Shown piece by piece: positions 1-5,675 of a DNA stretch of 8,110 nucleotides (positions within the stretch are counted from its first letter, which is position 1; every line of letters starts with the position of its first letter). Origin of the DNA: Methylobacteriaceae bacterium (GTDB lineage: Bacteria > Pseudomonadota > Alphaproteobacteria > Rhizobiales > Beijerinckiaceae); assembly GCA_019247255.1 (NCBI GenBank), contig JAFAPJ010000559.1, forward strand, positions 1-8,110, read 5' to 3'. A program made the translations under genes and the position numbers. The notes under the pieces were generated by a model. That model searched no databases and was not told the DNA's origin. It saw only the letters and a list, made by a program, of their open reading frames with translations.

Positions 1-67
1 CGAGGCCAAGGCGCGCGGGCGCAACCGCGTCGAGATGGCCGAGGCGATCGTCGCGGCGGCGGCGTGA
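1..67 (+). CDS. C-terminal end of a probable GGDEF diguanylate cyclase (partial)
   Basis: Only the last 21 codons and the TGA (65-67) are inside the window, in the frame starting at base 2. The visible residues include AKARGRNRVE, which matches the way GGDEF domains end: an Ala/Tyr-x-AK-x-xGRNRV strand after the active site. A short Ala-rich tail follows. If this is right, the protein makes cyclic di-GMP. The GGDEF motif itself lies outside the window, so the family call rests on this one short motif. The gene converges on the methyltransferase gene, leaving 28 bases between the two stop codons. Confidence 0.55.
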   Translation, partial: EAKARGRNRVEMAEAIVAAAA

Positions 68-76
68 TGCCGCCGC
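56..76. terminator. GC-rich hairpin spanning the stop codon of the partial gene (possible bidirectional terminator)
   Basis: Bases 56-63 (GCGGCGGC) and 69-76 (GCCGCCGC) form a perfect 8-bp stem with a 5-base loop that contains the TGA stop. It lies between two convergent genes, where a shared terminator would be expected. Neither strand has a T-run after it, so it is not a canonical intrinsic terminator. The GCC/GGC repeats could also be simple codon-bias repeats. Confidence 0.25.
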
Positions 77-95
77 GGAGCTGGAGCCGCCCATC

Positions 96-593
96 CTACC
101 GCGCGAACATCGGCCCGGCGCCCTGCTCCAGCGCCAGAAGGTAGCGCTTCGTCGGCAGCCCGCCGCCGAAGCCGGTGAGCGAGCCGTTCGCGCCGACCAC
201 CCGGTGGCAGGGCACGACGATCGGCAGCGGGTTCGCGCCGTTCGACGCCCCGACCGCCCGGGTCGCGGTCGGCCGGCCGATGCGGCGCGCCACCTCCGCG
301 TAGGAGAGCGTCTCGCCGTAGGGGATGCGGGTCAGCTCCTCCCAGACGCGGCGCTGGAAGGCGGTCCCGTCTGGCGCGAGCGGCAGGTCGAAAGCCTTGA
401 GCTCGCCCGCGAAATAGGCGGCGAGCTGCCGGACCGCCTCTGCGAAGGCGCCGTCGTCGCGCCGCCAATCGGGACCGGCCGCGACGCTGCGGCTCCCGCT
501 CGGAAATACGACTCGGCGGAGCACCTCGCCCTCGCCCGCGACGAGCAGCGGGCCGACGGGGCTGTCGACGACCCGGTAGACGAGCGCGCTCAC
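96..593 (-). CDS. ogt: Methylated-DNA--protein-cysteine S-methyltransferase (MGMT/Ogt)
   Basis: This 165-residue suicide DNA-repair protein transfers the alkyl group from O6-alkylguanine (and O4-alkylthymine) to its own cysteine. The active-site motif PCHRV is present, with Cys129 as the acceptor. By spacing to the human enzyme, Tyr98 is the hinge tyrosine, Arg112 the arginine finger that replaces the flipped base, Asn121 the hinge asparagine, and Glu156 the residue that activates the Cys/His pair. The N-terminal SPVGPLL strand (residues 11-17) is typical of the family, and the length is normal for a single-domain Ogt without the Ada regulatory domain. The GTG start at 593 overlaps the MarR stop codon (GTGA). 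A longer upstream extension of this frame only shadows marR. The gene is the last of the operon and probably translated by coupling. Confidence 0.95.
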   Translation of the reverse strand: MSALVYRVVDSPVGPLLVAGEGEVLRRVVFPSGSRSVAAGPDWRRDDGAFAEAVRQLAAYFAGELKAFDLPLAPDGTAFQRRVWEELTRIPYGETLSYAEVARRIGRPTATRAVGASNGANPLPIVVPCHRVVGANGSLTGFGGGLPTKRYLLALEQGAGPMFAR

Positions 594-1078
594 GAGGGCC
601 CGACCTCCCGGCCGAGCGCGATCAGGCGGTCGAGCACGCGCTCGAAGGCCGCGAGATCCGCGGGTTCGATCCGGGCCCTGAGCCGGCGTTCGTGGTCGAG
701 CGCTACGGGCGCGACCTCGGCATAGAGCGCGCGGCCCGCACCCGTCAGCGAGAGCCGGGCCGAGCGCCGGTCGGCGCTGTCCGCCTCCCGGCGCAGGAGG
801 CCGCGGCTTTCGAGCGTCGCGACCGCGCGCGACACCTTCGTCTTGTGGAGGCGCGTGTCGGCGACGAGCTGCGTGGCCGTGAGGCCGTCGGTCTCGCCGA
901 GCGTCGCGATGAGCCGCCACTCGGCGATGCCGATATTCCAGCGCGCGCCGTAGAGCCGGGCGAGATCCTGCGAAATGGCGACCGCCGCCACGTTGAGCCG
1001 GTAGGGCAGGAAGCGCGCGAGGACGAGGCCTTGCTCCTCCGCCTCCGGCCGGACCGCACGGGCGGCGGCGCGCGTCAC
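590..1078 (-). CDS. MarR-family transcriptional regulator
   Basis: A 162-residue winged-helix regulator. The DNA-binding domain covers about residues 52-117. The recognition helix runs through HKTKVSRAVATLE (78-90), followed by SRGLLRR and a wing with SADRRSARLSLT, which fits the conserved D-x-R-S wing of MarR proteins. The flanking N- and C-terminal helices would form the dimer interface. MarR proteins usually repress a nearby catabolic or resistance operon until a small, often aromatic, ligand releases them. The GTG start at 1078 overlaps the DUF2783 stop by 4 bases, so the regulator is made from the operon it presumably controls. The inverted repeat at 3983-4009 is the best candidate for its operator, but the sequence does not show binding. 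Ligand unknown. Confidence 0.92.
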   Translation of the reverse strand: MTRAAARAVRPEAEEQGLVLARFLPYRLNVAAVAISQDLARLYGARWNIGIAEWRLIATLGETDGLTATQLVADTRLHKTKVSRAVATLESRGLLRREADSADRRSARLSLTGAGRALYAEVAPVALDHERRLRARIEPADLAAFERVLDRLIALGREVGPS

Positions 1079-1287
1079 CGGACGGCCCCGGCCCGGCGCG
1101 CGAGCTCGATCGCCGCGAGGACGCGGTCGGGGTCGTCGAGCTCGTTGGCGAGCAACAGGATGAGCCGGGCGTTGAGCGCCGCGCTCGACCGGTCGTCGAG
1201 CCCGTGATGGGCGGCGAGCAAGGCCTCGTAGACGTCGTCGCCCCGGCCGCGCAGCCCGTCGCCGCGGCGCAGCTCCGTCCCGCTCAT
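1075..1287 (-). CDS. DUF2783 small protein
   Basis: A 70-residue protein with no signal peptide or membrane segment. The core, about residues 17-65, carries the pattern DDVYEALLAAHHGL followed by SAALNARLILLLANEL, which I recognise as DUF2783. From memory of genome annotation, this family is nearly always encoded beside FAD-dependent monooxygenases of the kind found next to it here. Its biochemical role is not established; a small partner or stabilising subunit of the monooxygenase is a guess from gene order. The ATG at 1287 overlaps the stop of the monooxygenase gene (ATGA), and its own TGA overlaps the GTG of marR. A longer open frame extending upstream to 1935 only shadows the monooxygenase gene. 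Confidence 0.85.
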   Translation of the reverse strand: MSGTELRRGDGLRGRGDDVYEALLAAHHGLDDRSSAALNARLILLLANELDDPDRVLAAIELARRAGAVR

Positions 1288-2930
1288 GCGGCTCGCCGGT
1301 CCGCCGGACGGGCCGACAGGCCGAAGCGGGCGAGCGCGGCCGCGACGGCGGCCGGATCGAAGCCGCTCCAGCGCGCCGCCACGTGCTGGTCGGGCCGGAT
1401 CAGGTAGGTAACGCCGGGCGCGCCGCCGTAGCGCGCGGCCGCGAGCCCGTCCCGGTCGTGAAACGCGCCCTCGCGGGGCTCGGTCGAGATCGCCAGAGTG
1501 CGGCAGCCCGGGACGGCGGGCCGATCCGCCCCGCGCTCCGGGAAGGCGAGAAGCACGAAGTCGTGCCCGAGCTCCGCGAGGAGCCAGGTCGGGCGCCCCG
1601 CCAGGTCCGCCAGCGGCGCGTCGAGGCAGGCGAGGCCCGGCGCCATCGGGCCCGCGACCGTGCCGTCGTCGGGGGTTTGCAGGGCCGAGGTCGCGAGCGA
1701 GCAGGGCCGCGATAGCCGCCCGGCATTGACGAGCGCGCGGGCGAAGGCGTGATCGGGCGCGAGCGTCAGAACGGCGTCGCGGAAGGCCATCTCGGCCGCG
1801 CTTTTCGGCGTCATGAACGTCGTGGTGCGGGCGGAGTTCAGGATGTTCTCGTCCGCCCCGTGGCCGCGCTCGGCCTCGTAGCTCTCGACGAGCGCGACCG
1901 GCGCCTCGCTCCGGACGACCCTGGCGAGCTTCCAAGCGAGATTGTCGACGTCCTGGATGCCGCCGTTACCGCCCCGCGCCCCGAAGGGGCTCACGACATG
2001 CGCGGAATCGCCCGCGAAGACGACGCGGCCATGGACGAAGCGCTCGAGCCGGGCGCAGCGGAAGGCGTAGACCGAGCACCATTCGAGCTCGAAGGGCGTG
2101 TCCGGGCCGACGACGGCCTGGACGCGGGGGATCACGCGGTCGGGCGCCCGCTCGGCGATCGGGTCCGCCTCGGGGCCGAGCTGGAAGTCGATGCGGAAGA
2201 CGTCGTCCGGCTGGCGATGCAGGAGCGCGCTCTGGCCCGGGTGGAAGGTCGGCTCGAACCAGAACAGGCGCTCGTTCGGAAAGGGCGCCTGCATCCGGAC
2301 GTCGGCGATGAGAAAGCGCTCCTCGAAATCCTGCCCTGCGAAGGGGAGGCCGAGCATCGTCCGCAGCGCCGAGCGGGCGCCGTCCGCCGCCACGACCCAA
2401 TCCGCCTCGAGCCCGTAGGAGCCGTCCGGCGTCTCGACCGCGAGCCGGACGCCGTCCTCGTGAGGCGCGACGCCGGCGACGCGGTTCCTCCAGCGCAGGT
2501 CGATGAGCTCGGGGAAATCGGCGCAGCGCGCGACCAGGTATTCCTCGACGTAATATTGCTGGAGGTTGATGAAGGCCGGCATCTTGTGCCCGCCTTCCGG
2601 CAGAAGGTCGAACGCGTAGATCTCGCGCTCGCCCCGGAAGACGCGGCCGCGCTGCCAGGTCACGCCCTTGGCGACCATTCGGTCGCCGACGCCGAGCCTG
2701 TCGAAAATCTCGAGCGTGCGCTTCGCCCAGCAGATCGCGCGCGAGCCCGTCGAGACCGTGTCGTTATCGTCGAGGACCACGCTCGGGACACCGTGGAGCG
2801 CGAGGTCGATCGCGGCCGCGAGGCCGACGGGGCCGGCCCCGACGATCGCCACCGGGACACGCCGCACCGCGTTGCCCGACAGCTCCGGCGGGGTCCGGTA
2901 GGGAAAGCGGATCGGCTCCTGGCTCGCCAT
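1284..2930 (-). CDS. FAD-dependent aromatic monooxygenase, MhpA-like (class A flavoprotein hydroxylase)
   Basis: A 548-residue enzyme of the p-hydroxybenzoate hydroxylase fold. It would use NAD(P)H and O2 to hydroxylate a phenolic acid. The Rossmann FAD motif VAIVGAGPVGLAAA is at 27-40, the DG motif at 183-184 (ADGARSALR) and the GD motif at 307-308 (FAGDSAH). The flavin-binding stretch after it reads FGARGGNGGIQDVDNLAW, in place of the commoner G-Q-G-x-N form. The C-terminal 120 or so residues look like the thioredoxin-like domain of phenol hydroxylase/MhpA relatives. Automatic annotation would probably say 3-(3-hydroxyphenyl)propionate hydroxylase, but the substrate cannot be read from sequence. 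It follows the FAH-family gene after 9 bases, with GAGG as a possible ribosome site, and overlaps DUF2783. The oxidoreductase class is secure; the substrate is not. Confidence 0.9.
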   Translation of the reverse strand: MASQEPIRFPYRTPPELSGNAVRRVPVAIVGAGPVGLAAAIDLALHGVPSVVLDDNDTVSTGSRAICWAKRTLEIFDRLGVGDRMVAKGVTWQRGRVFRGEREIYAFDLLPEGGHKMPAFINLQQYYVEEYLVARCADFPELIDLRWRNRVAGVAPHEDGVRLAVETPDGSYGLEADWVVAADGARSALRTMLGLPFAGQDFEERFLIADVRMQAPFPNERLFWFEPTFHPGQSALLHRQPDDVFRIDFQLGPEADPIAERAPDRVIPRVQAVVGPDTPFELEWCSVYAFRCARLERFVHGRVVFAGDSAHVVSPFGARGGNGGIQDVDNLAWKLARVVRSEAPVALVESYEAERGHGADENILNSARTTTFMTPKSAAEMAFRDAVLTLAPDHAFARALVNAGRLSRPCSLATSALQTPDDGTVAGPMAPGLACLDAPLADLAGRPTWLLAELGHDFVLLAFPERGADRPAVPGCRTLAISTEPREGAFHDRDGLAAARYGGAPGVTYLIRPDQHVAARWSGFDPAAVAAALARFGLSARPADRRAA

Positions 2931-2939
2931 CGCGCCGCC

Positions 2940-3947
2940 TCAGCGCAGCTCGTCCGGATAGCGAACGACCTCCTGGTCGATCGCCCCGAAGATGGAACGG
3001 CCGTCGCCGTCCCGCATCTCGATCCGGACGTGGTCGCCGGGCTTCAGCCAGGGTGTCTCGGGTCGGCCCCGCCAGATCGTCTCGAGCATGCGCCGCTCCG
3101 CGAGGCAGGAATGGCCGATGCCGGAACTCTCCTCCCGGGCGGCCTCGTTCGCGACAGTGCCCGAACCGACGATCGTGCCGGCCCCGAGATGGCGCGTACG
3201 CGCCGCGTGCGCGACGAGCGCCCCGAAATCGAAGGTCATGTCCGTTCCGGCGTCGGGACGCCCGAAGGCGCGGCCGTTCAAGGCGGAGAGCAGCGGCCGA
3301 TGAAGCTTGCCGTCCCGCCAGGCGTCGCCAAGCTCGTCGGGGGTGACGGCGACGGGCGAGAAGGCGGTCGCGGGCTTGCCGTGCAGGAAGCCGAACCCCT
3401 TGGCGAGCTCGTTCGGGATGAGGCCGCGCGCCGAAACGTCGTTCGCGATCATCACGAGCTTGATATGGCCGAGCGCCGCCTCGCGCGTGACGCCCATCGG
3501 CACGTCGTCGACCACCACGGCGACCTCGGCCTCGAGGTCGAGCCCCCACTCCTCGCCGCCCCATTCGATGGGGTCGCGCGGCCCGACGAAGCGGTCGGAC
3601 GCCCCCTGATACATGAGCGGGTCGGTCCAGAAGCTCGCCGGTAGCTCGGCGCCCCGCGCCTTCCGGACGAGCTCGACATGGGTCACGTAGGCCGAGCCGT
3701 CGACCCATTGATAGGCGCGCGGCAGCGGCGACGCGCAGGCCGACTCATCGAACGGGAAGGCGCTCTGCGCCTCGCCACTTTCCAGAGCGGCGGCGAGCCG
3801 GGCGAGCGAGGGCGCGAGGTTCTGCCAATCGTCCAGCGCGTGCTGGAGCGTCGGCGCGACCCCCTCGGCCGAGACGGCCCGCGCGAGATCGCGCGAGACG
3901 ACGACGAGCCGGCCGTCGCGACCGTTCTTGAGCGAAGCGAGTTTCAT
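2940..3947 (-). CDS. Fumarylacetoacetate hydrolase (FAH) family protein
   Basis: A 335-residue member of the FAH superfamily, which hydrolyses or hydrates beta-diketo or 2-oxo acids from aromatic ring fission using a bound divalent metal. Metal-ligand candidates are Glu139 and Glu141 (GLDLEAEVAVV) and Asp170 (ANDVSAR). GKPATAFSP (190-198) matches the conserved Lys-containing loop, and LGAGTIVGSGT (254-264) the strand before the active-site closure. The end reads LKPGDHVRIEM...GAIDQEVV, typical of the fold. It is about 100 residues shorter than classical eukaryotic-type fumarylacetoacetases, as is normal for many proteobacterial members. Fumarylacetoacetate, fumarylpyruvate or a related acylpyruvate are possible substrates. 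It is the first gene of the operon. The ATG at 3947 has a weak AGGA about 10 bases upstream. Confidence 0.9.
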   Translation of the reverse strand: MKLASLKNGRDGRLVVVSRDLARAVSAEGVAPTLQHALDDWQNLAPSLARLAAALESGEAQSAFPFDESACASPLPRAYQWVDGSAYVTHVELVRKARGAELPASFWTDPLMYQGASDRFVGPRDPIEWGGEEWGLDLEAEVAVVVDDVPMGVTREAALGHIKLVMIANDVSARGLIPNELAKGFGFLHGKPATAFSPVAVTPDELGDAWRDGKLHRPLLSALNGRAFGRPDAGTDMTFDFGALVAHAARTRHLGAGTIVGSGTVANEAAREESSGIGHSCLAERRMLETIWRGRPETPWLKPGDHVRIEMRDGDGRSIFGAIDQEVVRYPDELR

Positions 3948-3970
3948 CGAGCGCCCGTCCTGGCCCGGCG

Positions 3971-4009
3971 GGCGTAGGTGCGGGCCGGACCGGTGTCAAC
4001 GGACCGGCC
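3971..4009 (-). promoter_or_regulatory. Candidate promoter/operator of the FAH-monooxygenase-marR-ogt operon (or phaZ terminator hairpin)
   Basis: Read on the minus strand, a perfect TTGACA (3999-3994) is followed 17 bases later by a poor -10 (TACGCC, 3976-3971). This would start transcription roughly 15-20 bases before the FAH start codon. The TTGACA sits in the centre of an imperfect inverted repeat, 3983-3992 against 4000-4009, with 9 of 10 pairs and one A-A mismatch. Half of each arm is also a direct repeat, CCGGTCCG. A repressor bound there would cover the -35 box, as expected for a MarR operator. The alternative is that the repeat is a hairpin terminator for phaZ, whose stop is 11 bases before it, although no T-run follows. 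Confidence 0.4.
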
Positions 4010-4020
4010 GCGAGGCGCGG

Positions 4021-5472
4021 TCAGGCCGGGACCTTGGGACCCTTGTTCGGCCGCTTCGGCTTGCGCGAACCGGAACCGAGCGCCGCCTCGACCGCGGCGG
4101 CCGAGACGAGCTCGGCAACCTGGGGGACGTGCGACCGCTCGATCGTGACCGCGTCGGCGGCGGCCTGGATGGCGGCCGGCACGCCAGCCTGGACGGGGGC
4201 CGGCCCGGCGCCCTGGACGGCGATCGGGGGGCGCGCGTGCGCTCCTGCTTGCTGGGACGCGATGAAGGCCGTGATCGCGGGCGCGATCTCGTTACGGAAG
4301 CGCGAGCCGTTGAAGACGCCGTAATGCCCGACGCCGCCCTGCAGGTGGTAGAGCTTCTTCTCGGACGGAAGGTTCGGCGTCAGGTCGAGCGCCGCGAGCG
4401 TCTGCCCGACGCCCGAGATGTCGTCGTTCTCGCCCTCGATCGCCATCATGGCGCAGCGGCGGACCGCCAGCAGGTCGACGGGCTCGCCCCGATGCATCAT
4501 CTCGCCGCGCGGCAGGTCGTGGTTCACGAACACCGTCTGCACGGTCTGGAGGTAGAACTCGGCCGTGAGGTCCATCACGGCGAGGTACTCGTCGTAGAAT
4601 TCGCGGTGCTTCTCGGCCTGCTCGCCGTCGCCGCGCACGAGATGATTGAACATGTCGCGGTGGGCGGTGACGTGGCGGTCGAGGTTCATCGCCATGAAGC
4701 CCGACAGCTGCAGGAACCCCGGATAGACCTGGCGAAACACGCCCGGATAGCCGACCGGCACGGTGTGGATGCAGTTGCCGCGGAACCACTCGACGCCGCG
4801 GCGCTCGGCGAGCTTGTTGACCTCGGTCGGCGAACGGCGGGTGTCGATCGGGCCGCCCATCATGATGAGCGAGCGCGGAACGGCCGGACTGTGCTCGGCC
4901 TCGAGCCGGGCAACGGCCGCGATCGCCGGCACGGCCGGCTGGCAGACCGCCAGGAGATTGAGCCCGGGCCCGAGGTCCCGGCACATGTCCTTCACGTAGT
5001 CGATGTAGCTGTCGAGATCGAAGCGACCCTCGGCGAGCGGCACGAGGCTCGCGTCCGCCCAATCGGTGATCATCACCTCGTGGGTCGGCAGGAACGCCTC
5101 GACGGTCCCGCGCAGCAGCGTCGCGTAATGGCCGGACATGGGCGCGACGATCAGGAGCTTCGGCTGCGGGCGCGCAGGCTTCGCTCCGCGGCGGAACGCG
5201 ATCACGTTGCAGAAGGGCCGCGACCAGACGATCTCCTCGCGGATCGGCACGCGCGCACCATCGAGGATGGTCGAGGCGAGGCCGAACGAGGGCTTGGCGT
5301 AGCGACGCGTCGTCCGCTCGAAGAGCTCGCAAGCGGCCGCGACCGTGCGCCCGTAGGCCGTGTAGCTGAGCGGGTTCGCACCGTTCAGCGCGATCCGGGC
5401 CATGCTGGAGGCGGCACGGGCCGGCGCCAGCATCGCCTGCGCGGCATCGTACCAGTAATACGCGAAATCCAT
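4021..5472 (-). CDS. phaZ: Intracellular polyhydroxyalkanoate (PHB) depolymerase
   Basis: A 483-residue cytosolic enzyme that breaks down native polyhydroxybutyrate granules. It belongs to the alpha/beta-hydrolase family in which cysteine replaces the usual lipase-box serine. The nucleophile is Cys177 in LLAVCQPAVPA. Asp350 (EGENDDISG) and His383 (GGVGHYGVFNG) complete the triad, with the same spacings as Cys183/Asp355/His388 of the Ralstonia PhaZ1 enzyme. There is no signal peptide, as expected for an intracellular form. The N-terminus (MDFAYYWYDA) is typical. Residues from about 405 to 483 form an extra Ala/Pro-rich tail ending in a Lys/Arg-rich segment (GSRKPKRPNKGPKVPA), beyond the usual end of about 410. 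The start at 5472 is supported by GGAGGAG at 5484-5478. It is divergent from regB. Confidence 0.95.
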   Translation of the reverse strand: MDFAYYWYDAAQAMLAPARAASSMARIALNGANPLSYTAYGRTVAAACELFERTTRRYAKPSFGLASTILDGARVPIREEIVWSRPFCNVIAFRRGAKPARPQPKLLIVAPMSGHYATLLRGTVEAFLPTHEVMITDWADASLVPLAEGRFDLDSYIDYVKDMCRDLGPGLNLLAVCQPAVPAIAAVARLEAEHSPAVPRSLIMMGGPIDTRRSPTEVNKLAERRGVEWFRGNCIHTVPVGYPGVFRQVYPGFLQLSGFMAMNLDRHVTAHRDMFNHLVRGDGEQAEKHREFYDEYLAVMDLTAEFYLQTVQTVFVNHDLPRGEMMHRGEPVDLLAVRRCAMMAIEGENDDISGVGQTLAALDLTPNLPSEKKLYHLQGGVGHYGVFNGSRFRNEIAPAITAFIASQQAGAHARPPIAVQGAGPAPVQAGVPAAIQAAADAVTIERSHVPQVAELVSAAAVEAALGSGSRKPKRPNKGPKVPA

Positions 5473-5477
5473 GTCCG

Positions 5478-5484
5478 CTCCTCC
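5478..5484 (-). promoter_or_regulatory. Strong ribosome binding site of phaZ
   Basis: The minus strand reads GGAGGAG five bases before the phaZ ATG, close to a perfect Shine-Dalgarno sequence and much better than those of the neighbouring genes. It fixes the start of phaZ at 5472. Confidence 0.8.
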
Positions 5485-5543
5485 GACGAACCTTCGGTCG
5501 CGTCATGTAAGCACGGGCGAGGCTAACCCGGCGCTGCAGACGC

Positions 5544-5591
5544 TTGTTCCGAAGGCCCTCGCTTCGGCATTAAGTTGCCTAGAGGGTTAAG
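5544..5591 (+). promoter_or_regulatory. Candidate regB promoter region with inverted repeat
   Basis: This stretch lies in the 199-bp divergent region between phaZ and regB and is its least GC-rich part. CCGAAG (5549-5554) and CTTCGG (5562-5567) form a 6-bp inverted repeat with a 7-base spacer. A weak -35-like TTGTTC (5544-5549) and -10-like CATTAA (5568-5573) flank it at a spacing of 18. Two TTAAG copies at 5570-5574 and 5587-5591 are direct repeats 17 bases apart. None of these is a strong consensus match, so this marks a likely regulatory zone rather than a defined promoter. The phaZ promoter should also lie in 5485-5610. Confidence 0.25.
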
Positions 5592-5612
5592 CGAGGCTGA
5601 GCAGCAGCAAAC

Positions 5613-5675
5613 ATGTCACGATCTCGCCAAAACGGGTTCCGCGGCGCAGCCCTCATGCCCATGTCGCGGCCATGA
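5613..5675 (+). CDS. Possible 20-codon leader reading frame upstream of regB
   Basis: The frame runs ATG 5613 to TGA 5673-5675 and encodes 20 residues: basic (four Arg), no acidic residues, with further in-frame ATGs at 5655 and 5661. Its stop overlaps the regB start as ATGA, the arrangement used for translational coupling. The regB ATG at 5672 has no recognisable Shine-Dalgarno sequence, which coupling would explain. Against it, the leader's own start also lacks a good ribosome site: GAGG at 5593-5596 is too far upstream, and the frame is short enough to occur by chance. No known leader peptide is recognised. Confidence 0.3.
   Translation: MSRSRQNGFRGAALMPMSRP

Noticed and set aside
593..920. 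N-terminal extension of the Ogt frame to an upstream ATG
   Set aside because: The added residues are a shadow of marR. The canonical N-terminus starts at the GTG at 593, which overlaps the marR stop.
1287..1935. Longer version of the DUF2783 protein (286 residues)
   Set aside because: The extension lies entirely within the monooxygenase gene in another frame and is Arg-rich noise. Only the last 70 residues match a known family.
1749..3644. A 631-codon plus-strand open frame antisense to the monooxygenase and FAH-family genes
   Set aside because: Its translation is Arg/Asp/Gly/Ala-rich with no recognisable domain, and it is the usual antisense frame left open by GC-rich codon bias. The minus strand carries clear enzyme motifs.
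3928..5526. A 532-codon plus-strand open frame antisense to phaZ
   Set aside because: It has the same origin: charged low-complexity translation without domains, while the opposite strand encodes a full PHB depolymerase with an intact triad.
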